DNA from: Vespa crabro
Taxonomy: Eukaryota; Arthropoda; Insecta; Hymenoptera; Vespidae
Assembly (NCBI RefSeq): GCF_910589235.1
Contig: NC_060966.1
Span: 372,001-436,000 of the forward strand
Reading direction: 5' to 3'
DNA: 64,000 bases
A program made the translations under genes and the position numbers. Below the pieces are notes generated by a model that made no database searches, was not told where the DNA came from, and saw nothing but the letters and a program-made list of their open reading frames with translations. Shown in pieces: positions 24,807 to 39,031 of this stretch (positions within the stretch are counted from its first letter, which is position 1; each line of letters starts with the position of its first letter).

Positions 24807-27507
24807 TTGCATTTCATAAGATCAAACATCTATTTTATATTGGAATCAAAGTTTTTAACATTCTTTCATATCGTATATACGATTTTTCGCTCATATACGC
24901 GTATCGTCGAAAAACGAAAACTTGAAATCTCGTTCAATTTCAATGATTTTATATTCTATCGATGCAGAATAAAGAATATAACAAGAATATAACGTTTTTA
25001 CTATGTTTAAATACGCGTTTTCATATGATAATTGTCGAAAAACGTAATCGACATACGCGAATTTCGGTATATGCGAAGATAAAATCGTGAAATCTTTAAT
25101 AATACTTGTGCCACACTTAGAAAAATGTTACCAATCGTTTCAGAACATTGCATTTCATAAGATCAAACATCTATTTTATATTGGAATCAAAGTTTTTAAC
25201 ATTCTTTCATATCGTATATACGATTTTTCGCTCATATACGCGTATCTTCGAAAAACGAAAACTTGAAATCTCGTTCAATTTCAATGATTTTATATTCTAT
25301 CGATGCAGAATAAAGAATATAACAAGAATATAACGTTTTTACTATGTTTAAATACGCGTTTTCATATGATAATTGTCGAAAAACGTAATCGTCATACGCG
25401 AATTTCGTTATATGCGAAGATAAAATCGTGAAATCTTTAATAATACTTGTGCCACAGTTAGAAAAATGTTACCAATCGATTCAGAACATTGCATTTCATA
25501 AGATCAAACATCTATTTTATATTGGAATCAAAGTATTTAACATTCTTTCATATCGTATATACGATTTTTCGCTCATATACGCGTATCGTCGAAAAACGAA
25601 AACTTGAAATCTCGTTCAATTTCAATGATTTTATATTCCATCGATGCAGGATAAAGAATATAACAAGAATATAACGTTTTTACTATGTTTAAATACACGT
25701 TTTCATATGATAATTGTCGAAAAACGTAATCGACATACGCGAATTTCGGAATATGCGAAGATAAAATCGTGAAATCTTTAATAATACTTGTGCCACAGTT
25801 AGAAAAATGTTACCAATCGATTCAGAACATTGCATTTCATAAGATCAAACATCTATTTTATATTGGAATCAAAGTTTTTAACATTCTTTCATATCGTATA
25901 TACGATTTTTCGCTCATATACGCGTATCGTCGAAAAACGAAAACTTGAAATCTCGTTCAATTTCAATGATTTTATATTCTATCGATGCAGAATAAAGAAT
26001 ATAACAAGAATATAACGTTTTTACTATGTTTAAATACGCATTTTCAAATGATAATTGTCGAAAAACGTAATCGACATACGCGAATTTCGGTATATGCGAA
26101 GATAAAATCGTGAAATCTTTAATAATACTTGTGCCACACTTAGAAAAATGTTACCAATCGATTCAGAACATTGCATTTCATAAGATCAAACATCTATTTT
26201 ATATTGGAATCAAAGTTTTTAACATTCTTTCATATCGTATATACGAATTTTCGCTCATATACGCGTATCGTCGAAAAACGAAAACTTGAAATCTCGTTCA
26301 ATTTCAATGATTTTATATTCTATCGATGCAGAATAAAGAATATAACAAGAATATAACGTTTTTACTATGTTTAAATACGCGTTTTCATATGATAATTGTC
26401 GAAAAACGTAATCGACAGACGCGAATTTCGGTATATGCGAAGATAAAATCGTGAAATCTTTAATAATACTTGTGCCACACTTAGAAAAATGTTACCAATC
26501 GATTCAGAACATTGCATTTCATAAGATCAAACATCTATTTTATATTGGAATCAAAGTTTTTAACATTCTTTCATATCGTATATACGAATTTTCGCTCATA
26601 TACGCGTATCGTCGAAAAACGAAAACTTGAAATCTCGTTCAATTTCAATGATTTTATATTCTATCGATGCAGAATAAAGAATATAACAAGAATATAACGT
26701 TTTTACTATGTTTAAATACGCGTTTTCATATGATAATTGTCGAAAAACGTAATCGACATACGCGAATTTCGGTATATGCGAAGATAAAATCGTGAAATCT
26801 TTAATAATACTTGTGCCACAGTTAGAAAAATGTTACCAATCTATTCAGAACATTGCATTTCATAAGATCAAACATCTATTTTATATTGGAATCAAAGTTT
26901 TTAACATTCTTTCATATCGTATATACGATTTTTCGCTCATATACGCGTATCGTCGAAAAACGAAAACTTGAAATCTCGTTCAATTTCAATGATTTTATAT
27001 TCTATCGATGCAGAATAAAGAATATAACAAGAATATAACGTTTTTACTATGTTTAAATACGCGTTTTCATATGATAATTGTCGAAAAACGTAATCGACAT
27101 ACGCGAATTTCGGTATATGCGACGATAAAATCGTGAAATCTTTAATAATACTTGTGCCACAGTTAGAAAAATGTTACCAATCGATTCAGAACATTGCATT
27201 TCATAAGATCAAACATCTATTTTATATTGGAATCAAAGTTTTTAACATTCTTTCATATCGTATATACGATTTTTCGCTCATATACGCGTATCGTCGAAAA
27301 ACGAAAACTTGAAATCTCGTTCAATTTCAATGATTTTATATTCTATCGATGCAGAATAAAGAATATAACAAGAATATAACGTTTTTACTATGTTTAAATA
27401 CGCGTTTTCATATGATAATTGTCGAAAAACGTAATCGACATACGCGAATTTCGGTATATGCGAAGATAAAATCGTGAAATCTTTAATAATACTTGTGCCA
27501 CAGTTAG

Positions 27508-27511
27508 AAAA
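27508..27511 (+). other. 1-bp deletion in an A5 run
   Basis: TTAGAAAATG replaces the usual TTAGAAAAATG. It shifts the phase of all later units by one base and joins two open frames into longer spurious ones, 81 codons on plus and 92 on minus. A homopolymer contraction of this type can be real or a long-read consensus error. Confidence 0.9.
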
Positions 27512-27533
27512 TGTTACCAATCGATTCAGAACA

Positions 27534-30500
27534 TTGCATTTCATAAGATCAAACATCTATTTTATATTGGAATCAAAGTTTTTAACATTCTTTCATATCG
27601 TATATACGATTTTTAGCTCATATACGCGTATCGTCGAAAAACGAAAACATGAAATCTCGTTCAATTTCAATGATTTTATATTCTATCGATGCAGAATAAA
27701 GAATATAACAAGAATATAACGTTTTTACTATGTTTAAATACGCGTTTTCATATGATAATTGACGAAAAACGTAATCGACATACGCGAATTTCGGTATATG
27801 CGAAGATAAAATCGTGAAATCTTTAATAATACTTGTGCCACAGTTAGAAAAATGTTACCAATCGATTCAGAACATTGCATTTCATAAGATCAAACATCTA
27901 TTTTATATTGGAATCAAAGTTTTTAACATTCTTTCATATCGTATATACGATTTTTCGCTCATATACGCGTATCGTCGAAAAACGAAAACTTGAAATCTCG
28001 TTCAATTTCAATGATTTTATATTCTATCGATGCAGAATAAAGAATATAACAAGAATATAACGTTTTTACTATGTTTAAATACGCGTTTTCATATGATAAT
28101 TGACGAAAAACGTAATCGACATACGCGAATTTCGGTATATGCGAAGATAAAATCGTGAAATCTTTAATAATACTTGTGCCACAGTTAGAAAAATGTTACC
28201 AATCGATTCAGAACATTGCATTTCATAAGATCAAACATCTATTTTATATTGGAATCAAAGTTTTTAACATTCTTTCATATCGTATATACGATTTTTCGCT
28301 CATATACGCGTATCGTCGAAAAACGAAAACTTGAAATCTCGTTCAATTTCAATGATTTTATATTCTATCGATGCAGAATAAAGAATATAACAAGAATATA
28401 ACGTTTTTACTATGTTTAAATACGCGTTTTCATATGATAATTGTCGAAAAACGTAATCGACATACGCGAATTTCGGTATATGCGAAGATAAAATCGTGAA
28501 ATCTTTAATAATACTTGTGCCACACTTAGAAAAATGTTACCAATCGATTCAGAACATTGCATTTCATAAGATCAAACATCTATTTTATATTGGAATCAAA
28601 GTTTTTAACATTCTTTCATATCGTATATACGATTTTTCGCTCACATACGCGTATCGTCGAAAAACGAAAACTTGAAATCTCGTTCAATTTCAATGATTTT
28701 ATATTCTATCGATGCAGAATAAAGAATATAACAAGAATATAACGTTTTTACTATGTTTAAATACGCGTTTTCATATGATAATTGTCGAAAAACGTAATCG
28801 ACATACGCGAATTTCGGTATATGCGAAGATAAAATCGTGAAATCTTTAATAATACTTGTGCCACACTTAGAAAAATGTTACCAATCGATTCAGAACATTG
28901 CATTTCATAAGATCAAACATCTATTTTATATTGGAATCAAAGTTTTTAACATTCTTTCATATCGTATATACGATTTTTCGCTCATATACGCATATCGTCG
29001 AAAAACGAAAACTTTAAATCTCGTTCAATTTCAATGATTTTATATTCTATCGATGCAGAATAAAGAATATAACAAGAATATAACGTTTTTACTATGTTTA
29101 AATACGCGTTTTCATATGATAATTGTCGAAAAACGTAATCGACATACGCGAATTTCGGTATATGCGAAGATAAAATCGTGGATTCTATAATAATACTTGT
29201 GCCACAGTTAGAAAAATGTTACCAATCGATTCAGAACATTGCATTTCATAAGATCAAACATCTATTTTATATTGGAATCAAAGTTTTTAACATTCTTTCA
29301 TATCGTATATACGATTTTTCGCTCATATACGCGTATCTTCGAAAAACGAAAACTTGAAATCTCGTTCAATTTCAATGATTTTATATTCTATCGATGCAGA
29401 ATAAAGAATATAACAAGAATATAACGTTTTTACTATGTTTAAATACGCGTTTTCATATGATAATTGTCGAAAAACGTAATCGTCATACGCGAATTTCGTT
29501 ATATGCGAAGATAAAATCGTGAAATCTTTAATAATACTTGTGCCACAGTTAGAAAAATGTTACCAATCGATTCAGAACATTGCATTTCATAAGATCAAAC
29601 ATCTATTTTATATTGGAATCAAAGTTTTTAACATTCTTTCATATCGTATATACGATTTTTCGCTCATATACGCGTATCGTCGAAAAACGAAAACTTGAAA
29701 TCTCGTTCAATTTCAATGATTTTATATTCTATCGATGCAGAATAAAGAATATAACAAGAATATAACGTTTTTACTATGTTTAAATACGCGTTTTCATATG
29801 ATAATTGTCGAAAAACGTAATCGACATACGCGAATTTCGGTATATGCGAAGATAAAATCGTGAAATCTTTAATAATACTTGTGCCACACTTAGAAAAATG
29901 TTACCAATCGTTTCAGAACATTGCATTTCATAAGATCAAACATCTATTTTATATTGGAATCAAAGTTTTTAACATTCTTTCATATCGTATATACGATTTT
30001 TCGCTCATATACGCGTATCTTCGAAAAACGAAAACTTGAAATCTCGTTCAATTTCAATGATTTTATATTCTATCGATGCAGAATAAAGAATATAACAAGA
30101 ATATAACGTTTTTACTATGTTTAAATACGCGTTTTCATATGATAATTGTCGAAAAACGTAATCGTCATACGCGAATTTCGTTATATGCGAAGATAAAATC
30201 GTGAAATCTTTAATAATACTTGTGCCACAGTTAGAAAAATGTTACCAATCGATTCAGAACATTGCATTTCATAAGATCAAACATCTATTTTATATTGGAA
30301 TCAAAGTTTTTAACATTCTTTCATATCGTATATACGATTTTTCGCTCATATACGCGTATCGTCGAAAAACGAAAACTTGAAATCTCGTTCAATTTCAATG
30401 ATTTTATATTCCATCGATGCAGGATAAAGAATATAACAAGAATATAACGTTTTTACTATGTTTAAATACGCGTTTTCATATGATAATTGTCGAAAAACGT

Positions 30501-32307
30501 AATCGACATACGCGAATTTCGGAATATGCGAAGATAAAATCGTGAAATCTTTAATAATACTTGTGCCACAGTTAGAGAAATGTTACCAATCGATTCAGAA
30601 CATTGCATTTCCTAAGATCAAACATCTATTTTATATTGGAATCAAAGTTTTTAACATTCTTTCATATCGTATATACGATTTTTCGCTCATATACGCGTAT
30701 CGTCGAAAAACGAAAACTTGAAATCTCGTTCAATTTCAATGATTTTATATTCTATCGATGCAGAATAAAGAATATAACAAGAATATAACGTTTTTACTAT
30801 GTTTAAATACGCATTTTCAAATGATAATTGTCGAAAAACGTAATCGACATACGCGAATTTCGGTATATGCGAAGATAAAATCGTGAAATCTTTAATAATA
30901 CTTGTGCCACACTTAGAAAAATGTTACCAATCGATTCAGAACATTGCATTTCATAAGATCAAACATCTATTTTATATTGGAATCAAAGTTTTTAACATTC
31001 TTTCATATCGTATATACGAATTTTCGCTCATATACGCGTATCGTCGAAAAACGAAAACTTGAAATCTCGTTCAATTTCAATGATTTTATATTCTATCGAT
31101 GCAGAATAAAGAATATAACAAGAATATAACGTTTTTACTATGTTTAAATACGCGTTTTCATATGATAATTGTCGAAAAACGTAATCGACAGACGCGAATT
31201 TCGGTATATGCGAAGATAAAATCGTGAAATCTTTAATAATACTTGTGCCACAGTTAGAAAAATGTTACCAATCGATTCAGAACATTGCATTTCATAAGAT
31301 CAAACATCTATTTTATATTGGAATCAAAGTTTTTAACATTCTTTCATATCGTATATACGAATTTTCGCTCATATACGCGTATCGTCGAAAAACGAAAACT
31401 TGAAATCTCGTTCAATTTCAATGATTTTATATTCTATCGATGCAGAATAAAGAATATAACAAGAATATAACGTTTTTACTATGTTTAAATACGCGTTTTC
31501 ATATGATAATTGTCGAAAAACGTAATCGACATACGCGAATTTCGGTATATGCGAAGATAAAATCGTGAAATCTTTAATAATACTTGTGCCACAGTTAGAA
31601 AAATGTTACCAATCTATTCAGAACATTGCATTTCATAAGATCAAACATCTATTTTATATTGGAATCAAAGTTTTTAACATTCTTTCATATCGTATATACG
31701 ATTTTTCGCTCATATACGCGTATCGTCGAAAAACGAAAACTTGAAATCTCGTTCAATTTCAATGATTTTATATTCTATCGATGCAGAATAAAGAATATAA
31801 CAAGAATATAACGTTTTTACTATGTTTAAATACGCGTTTTCATATGATAATTGTCGAAAAACGTAATCGACATACGCGAATTTCGGTATATGCGACGATA
31901 AAATCGTGAAATCTTTAATAATACTTGTGCCACAGTTAGAAAAATGTTACCAATCGATTCAGAACATTGCATTTCATAAGATCAAACATCTATTTTATAT
32001 TGGAATCAAAGTTTTTAACATTCTTTCATATCGTATATACGATTTTTCGCTCATATACGCGTATCGTCGAAAAACGAAAACTTGAAATCTCGTTCAATTT
32101 CAATGATTTTATATTCTATCGATGCAGAATAAAGAATATAACAAGAATATAACGTTTTTACTATGTTTAAATACGCGTTTTCATATGATAATTGTCGAAA
32201 AACGTAATCGACATACGCGAATTTCGGTATATGCGAAGATAAAATCGTGAAATCTTTAATAATACTTGTGCCACAGTTAGAAAAATGTTACCAATCGATT
32301 CAGAACA
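27534..32307 (+). repeat. Fourteen-unit tandem duplication T, copy 2
   Basis: Directly abuts copy 1 and repeats its ordered variants at +4,773 bp (14 x 341 minus the 1-bp deletion at 27508-27511). Private: AAACATGAAATC near 27646, TTAGAGAAATG near 30574, TTTCCTAAG near 30609, and CACAGTTAG near 31251 where copy 1 has CACACTTAG. Fewer than about ten differences over 4.77 kb puts identity near 99.8% by eye. Confidence 0.93.
28557..29579 (+). repeat. Three-unit variant block S, copy 4
   Basis: Same ordered changes as the copy at 23784, displaced by 4,773 bp, including the shared GCATATCG and CGTGGATTCTATAAT (near 29178). Confidence 0.9.
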
Positions 32308-32648
32308 TTGCATTTCATAAGATCAAACATCTATTTTATATTGGAATCAAAGTTTTTAACATTCTTTCATATCGTATATACGAATTTTCGCTCATATACG
32401 CGTATCGTCGAAAAACGAAAACGTGAAATCTCGTTCAATTTCAATGATTTTATATTCTATCGATGCAGAATAAAGAATATAACAAGAATATAACGTTTTT
32501 ACTATGTTTAAATACGCGTTTTCATATGATAATTGTCGAAAAACGTAATCGACAGACGCGAATTTCGGTATATGCGAAGATAAAATCGTGAAATCTTTAA
32601 TAATACTTGTGCCACACTTAGAAAAATGTTACCAATCGATTCAGAACA
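32308..32648 (+). repeat. Junction monomer after duplication T
   Basis: This unit carries CGAATTTTCG like the paired units at 26171/26512 and 30944/31285. It also has AAACGTGAAATC (near 32420), found nowhere else, and is followed by GACAGACGCG. It sits where duplication T should restart but does not, so it marks the right limit of that duplication and the entry to the 5-unit repeat. Confidence 0.7.
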
Positions 32649-35600
32649 TTGCATTTCATAAGATCAAACATCTATTTTATATTGGAATCAAAGTTTTTAA
32701 CATTCTTTCATATCGTATATACGATTTTTCGCTCATATACGCGTATCGTCGAAAAACGAAAACTTGAAATCTCGTTCAATTTCAATGATTTTATATTCTA
32801 TCGATGCAGAATAAAGAATATAACAAGAATATAACGTTTTTACTATGTTTAAATACGCGTTTTCTAATGATAATTGTCGAAAAACGTAATCGACATACGC
32901 GAATTTCGGTATATGCGAAGATAAAATCGTGAATTCATTAATAATACTTGTGCCACAGTTAGAAAAATGTTACCAATCGATTCAGAACATTGCATTTCAT
33001 AAGATCAAACTTCTATTTTATATTGGAATCAAAGTTTTTAACATTCTTTCATATCGTATATACGATTTTTCGCTCATATACGCGTATCGTCGAAAAACGA
33101 AAACTTGAAATCTCGTTCAATTTCAATGATTTTATATTCTATCGATGCAGAATAAAGAATATAACAAGAATATAACGTTTTTACTATGTTTAAATACGCG
33201 TTTTCATATGATAATTGTCGTAAAACGTAATCGACATACGCGAATTTCGGTATATGCGAAGATAAAATCGTGAAATCTTTAATAATACTTGTGCCACAGT
33301 TAGAAAAATGTTACCAATCGATTCAGAACATTGCATTTCATAAGATCAAACTTCTATTTTATATTGGAATCAAAGTTTTTAACATTCTTTCATATCGTAT
33401 ATACGATTTTTCGCTCATATACGCGTATCGTCGAAAAACGAAAACTTGAAATCTCGTTCAATTTCAATGATTTTATATTCTATTGATGCAGAATAAAGAA
33501 TATAACAAGAATATAACGTTTTTACTATGTTTAAATACGCGTTTTCATATGATAATTGTCGTAAAACGTAATCGACATACGCGAATTTCGGTATATGCGA
33601 AGATAAAATCGTGAAATCTTTAATAATACTTGTGCCACAGTTAGAAAAATGTTACCAATCGATTCAGAACATTGCATTTCATAAGATCAAACATCTATTT
33701 TATATTGGAATCAAAGTTTTTAACATTCTTTCATATCGTATATACGATTTTTCGCTCATATACGCGTATCGTCGTAAAACGAAAACTTGAAATCTCGTTC
33801 AATTTCAATGATTTTATATTCTATCGATGCAGGATAAAGAATATAACAAGAATATAACGTTTTTACTATGTTTAAATACGCGTTTTCATATGATAATTGT
33901 CGAAAAACGTAATCGACATACGCGAATTTCGGTATATGCGAAGATAAAATCGTGAAATCTTTAATAATACTTGTGCCACAGTTAGAAAAATGTTACCAAT
34001 CGATTCAGAACATTGCATTTCATAAGATCAAACATCTATTTTATATTGGAATCAAAGTTTTTAACATTCTTTCATATCGTATATACGATTTTTCGCTCAT
34101 ATACGCGTATCGTCGAAAAACGAAAACTTGAAATCTCGTTCAATTTCAATGATTTTATATTCTATCGATGCAGAATAAAGAATATAACAAGAATATAACG
34201 TTTTTACTATGTTTAAATACGCGTTTTCATATGATAATTGTCGAAAAACGTAATCGACAGACGCGAATTTCGGTATATGCGAAGATCAAATCGTGAAATC
34301 TTTAATAATACTTGTGCCACACTTAGAAAAATGTTACCAATCGATTCAGAACATTGCATTTCATAAGATCAAACATCTATTTTATATTGGAATCAAAGTT
34401 TTTAACATTCTTTCATATCGTATATACGATTTTTCGCTCATATACGCGTATCGTCGAAAAACGAAAACTTGAAATCTCGTTCAATTTCATTGATTTTATA
34501 TTCTATCGATGCAGAATAAAGAATATAACAAGAATATAACGTTTTTACTATGTTTAAATACGCGTTTTCTAATGATAATTGTCGAAAAACGTAATCGACA
34601 TACGCGAATTTCGGTATATGCGAAGATAAAATCGTGAATTCATTAATAATACTTGTGCCACAGTTAGAAAAATGTTACCAATCGATTCAGAACATTGCAT
34701 TTCATAAGATCAAACTTCTATTTTATATTGGAATCAAAGTTTTTAACATTCTTTCATATCGTATATACGATTTTTCGCTCATATACGCGTATCGTCGAAA
34801 AACGAAAACTTGAAATCTCGTTCAATTTCAATGATTTTATATTCTATCGATGCAGAATAAAGAATATAACAAGAATATAACGTTTTTACTATGTTTAAAT
34901 ACGCGTTTTCATATGATAATTGTCGTAAAACGTAATCGACATACGCGAATTTCGGTATATGCGAAGATAAAATCGTGAAATCTTTAATAATACTTGTGCC
35001 ACAGTTAGAAAAATGTTACCAATCGATTCAGAACATTGCATTTCATAAGATCAAACTTCTATTTTATATTGGAATCAAAGTTTTTAACATTCTTTCATAT
35101 CGTATATACGATTTTTCGCTCATATACGCGTATCGTCGAAAAACGAAAACTTGAAATCTCGTTCAATTTCAATGATTTTATATTCTATTGATGCAGAATA
35201 AAGAATATAACAAGAATATAACGTTTTTACTATGTTTAAATACGCGTTTTCATATGATAATTGTCGTAAAACGTAATCGACATACGCGAATTTCGGTATA
35301 TGCGAAGATAAAATCGTGAAATCTTTAATAATACTTGTGCCACAGTTAGAAAAATGTTACCAATCGATTCAGAACATTGCATTTCATAAGATCAAACATC
35401 TATTTTATATTGGAATCAAAGTTTTTAACATTCTTTCATATCGTATATACGATTTTTCGCTCATATACGCGTATCGTCGTAAAACGAAAACTTGAAATCT
35501 CGTTCAATTTCAATGATTTTATATTCTATCGATGCAGGAGAAAGAATATAACAAGAATATAACGTTTTTACTATGTTTAAATACGAATTTTCATATGATA

Positions 35601-37081
35601 ATTGTCGAAAAACGTAATCGACATACGCGAATTTCGGTATATGCGAAGATAAAATCGTGAAATCTTTAATAATACTTGTGCCACAGTTAGAAAAATGTTA
35701 CCAATCGATTCAGAACATTGCATTTCATAAGATCAAACATCTATTTTATATTGGAATCAAAGTTTTTAACATTCTTTCATATCGTATATACGATTTTTCG
35801 CTCATATACGCGTATCGTCGAAAAACGAAAACTTGAAATCTCGTTCAATTTCAATGATTTTATATTCTATCGATGCAGATTAAAGAATATAACAAGAATA
35901 TAACGTTTTTACTATGTTTAAATACGCGTTTTCATATGATAATTGTCGAAAAACGTAATCGACAGACGCGAATTTCGGTATATGCGAAGATAAAATCGTG
36001 AAATCTTTAATAATACTTGTGCCACACTTAGAAAAATGTTACCAATCGATTCAGAACATTGCATTTCATAAGATCAAACATCTATTTTATATTGGAATCA
36101 AAGTTTTTAACATTCTTTCATATCGTATATACGATTTTTCGCTCATATACGCGTATCGTCGAAAAACGAAAACTTGAAATCTCGTTCAATTTCAATGATT
36201 TTATATTCTATCGATGCAGAATAAAGAATATAACAAGAATATAACGTTTTTACTATGTTTAAATACGCGTTTTCTAATGATAATTGTCGAAAAACGTAAT
36301 CGACATACGCGAATTTCGGTATATGCGAAGATAAAATCGTGAATTCATTAATAATACTTGTGCCACAGTTAGAAAAATGTTACCAATCGATTCAGAACAT
36401 TGCATTTCATAAGATCAAACTTCTATTTTATATTGGAATCAAAGTTTTTAACATTCTTTCATATCGTATATACGATTTTTCGCTCATATACGCGTATCGT
36501 CGAAAAACGAAAACTTGAAATCTCGTTCAATTTCAATGATTTTATATTCTATCGATGCAGAATAAAGAATATAACAAGAATATAACGTTTTTACTATGTT
36601 TAAATACGCGTTTTCATATCATAATTGTCGTAAAACGTAATCGACATACGCGAATTTCGGTATATGCGAAGATAAAATCGTGAAATCTTTAATAATACTT
36701 GTGCCACAGTTAGAAAAATGTTACCAATCGATTCAGAACATTGCATTTCATAAGATCAAACTTCTATTTTATATTGGAATCAAAGTTTTTAACATTCTTT
36801 CATATCGTATATACGATTTTTCGCTCATATACGCGTATCGTCGAAAAACGAAAACTTGAAATCTCGTTCAATTTCAATGATTTTATATTCTATTGATGCA
36901 GAATAAAGAATATAACAAGAATATAACGTTTTTACTATGTTTAAATACGCGTTTTCATATGATAATTGTCGTAAAACGTAATCGACATACGCGAATTTCG
37001 GTATATGCGAAGATAAAATCGTGAAATCTTTAATAATACTTGTGCCACAGTTAGAAAAATGTTACCAATCGATTCAGAACA
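32552..37081 (+). repeat. Five-unit higher-order repeat, three passes
   Basis: GACAGACGCG, TTTCTAATGA, GAATTCATTAAT, AAACTTCT, GTCGTAAAACG, AAACTTCT, TTCTATTGATG, GTCGTAAAACG appear in order starting near 32552, 34257 and 35962. That is a step of 1,705 bp (5 x 341). The first two passes end in a CGTCGTAAAACG / GCAGGA unit (33672 and 35377). The third ends differently, in ACTTAAAATCTAG (near 37195). Confidence 0.92.
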
Positions 37082-39031
37082 TTGCATTTCATAAGATCAA
37101 ACATCTATTTTATATTGGAATCAAAGTTTTTAACATTCTTTCATATCGTATATACGATTTTTCGCTCATATACGCGTATCGTCGAAAAACGAAAACTTAA
37201 AATCTAGTTCAATTTCAATGATTTTATATTCTATCGATGCAGAATAAAGAATATAACAAGAATATAACGTTTTTACTATGTTTAAATACGCGTTTTCATA
37301 TGATAATTGTCGAAAAACGTAATCGACATACGCGAATTTCGGTATATGCGAAGATAAAATCGTGAAATCTTTAATAATACTTGTGCCACAGTTAGAAAAA
37401 TGTTACCAATCGATTCAGAACATTGCATTTCATAAGATCAAACATCTATTTTATATTGGAATCAAAGTTTTTAACATTCTTTCATATCGTATAAACGATT
37501 TTTCGCTCATATACGCGTATCGTCGAAAAACGAAAACTTGAAATCTCGTTCAATTTCAATGATTTTATATTCTATCGATGCAGAATAAAAAATATAACAA
37601 GAATATAACGTTTTTACTATGTTTAAATACGCGTTTTCATATGATAATTGTCGAAAAACATAATCGACATACGCGAATTTCGGTATATGCGAAGATAAAA
37701 TCGTGAAATCTTTAATAATACTTGTGCCACAGTTAGAAAAATGTTACCAATCGATTCAGAACATTGCATTTCATAAGATCAAAAATCTATTTTATATTGG
37801 AATCAAAGTTTTTAACATTCTTTCATATCGTATATACGATTTTTCGCTCATATACGCGTATCGTCGAAAAACGAAAACTTGAAATCTCGTTCAATTTCAA
37901 TGATTTTATATTCTATCGATGCAGAATAAAGAATATAACAAGAATATAACGTTTTTACTATGTTTAAATACGCGTTTTCATATGATAATTGACGAAAAGC
38001 GTAATCGACATACGCGAATTTCGGTATATGCGAAGATAAAATCGTGAAATCTTTAATAATACTTGTGCCACAGTTAGAAAAATGTTACCAATCGATTCAG
38101 AACATTGCATTTCATAAGATCAAACATCTATTTTATATTGGAATCAAAGTTTTTAACATTCTTTCATATCGTATATACGATTTTTCGCTCATATACGCGT
38201 ATCGTCGAAAAACGAAAACTTGAAATCTCGTTCAATTTCAATGATTTTATATTCTATCGATGCAGAATAAAGAATATAACAAGAATATAACGTTTTTACT
38301 ATGTTTAAATACGCGTTTTCATATGATAATTGTCGAAAAACGTAATCGACATACGCGAATTTCGGTATATGCGAAGATAAAATCGTGAAATCTTTAATAA
38401 TACTTGTGCCACAGTTAGAAAAATGTTACCAATCGATTCAGAACATTGCATTTCATAAGATCAAACATCTATTTTATATTGGAATCAAAGTTTTTAACAT
38501 TCTTTCATATCGTATATACGATTTTTCGCTCATATACGCGTATCGTCGAAAAACGAAAACTTGAAATCTCGTTCAATTTCAATGATTTTATATTCTATCG
38601 ATGCAGAATAAAGAATATAACAAGAATATAACGTTTTTACTATGTTTAAATACGCGTTCTCATATGATAATTGTCGAAAAACGTAATCGACATACGCGAA
38701 TTTCGGTATATGCGAAGATAAAATCGTGAAATCTTTAATAATACTTGTGCCACAGTTAGAAAAATGTTACCAATCGATTCAGAACATTGCATTTCATAAG
38801 ATCAAACATCTATTTTATATTGGAATCAAAGTTTTTAACATTCTTTCATATCGTATATACGATTTTTCGCTCATATACGCGTATCGTCGAAAAACGAAAA
38901 CTTGAAATCTCGTTCAATTTCAATGATTTTATATTCTATCGATGCAGAATAAAGAATATAACAAGAATATAACGTTTTTACTATGTTTAAATACGCGTTT
39001 TCATATGATAATTGTCGAAAAACGTAATCGA
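34258..39031 (+). repeat. Fourteen-unit tandem duplication U, copy 1
   Basis: Series: GACAGACGCG, GATCAAATCG (34284), two passes of the 5-unit block, TACGAATTTTC (near 35582), ACTTAAAATCTAG (near 37195), GTATAAACG (near 37490), AATAAAAAATATAAC (near 37586), ACATAATCG (near 37659), CAAAAATC (near 37781), GACGAAAAGCG (near 37991), GTTCTC (38656). Each recurs at +4,774 bp. Private: TTCATTGATT near 34487, GCAGGAGAAAG near 35535, CAGATTAAAG near 35877, ATATCATAAT near 36616. Confidence 0.93.

Larger units (their letters stand above)
22761..27533 (+). repeat. Fourteen-unit tandem duplication T, copy 1
   Basis: Diagnostic series: TTTTTAGCTC (near 22841), ATTGACGAAAAACG twice, the block S series (23784-24806), CGTGGATTCTATAAT (near 24405), two GTATCTTCG units, TTCCATCGATGCAGGAT (near 25637), GGAATATGCG (near 25747), GCATTTTCAAATG (near 26038), two CGAATTTTCG units, GACAGACGCG (near 26415), CAATCTATTC (near 26838), GCGACGATAA (near 27119). 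All recur at a constant +4,773 bp. Private: AAAGTATTTAAC near 25532 and ACACGTTTT near 25695. Confidence 0.93.

Noticed and set aside
27278..27556. 92-codon minus-strand frame with an ATG start
   Set aside because: It exists only where the 1-bp deletion at 27508-27511 joins two frames. Every other unit lacks it.
3263..29037. 66-codon frames at 3263, 12129, 13493, 24064 and 28837
   Set aside because: They begin at GTG. They are the usual 59-codon alternative frame extended because TTGAAATC became TTTAAATC in block S. This is a by-product of a shared substitution.
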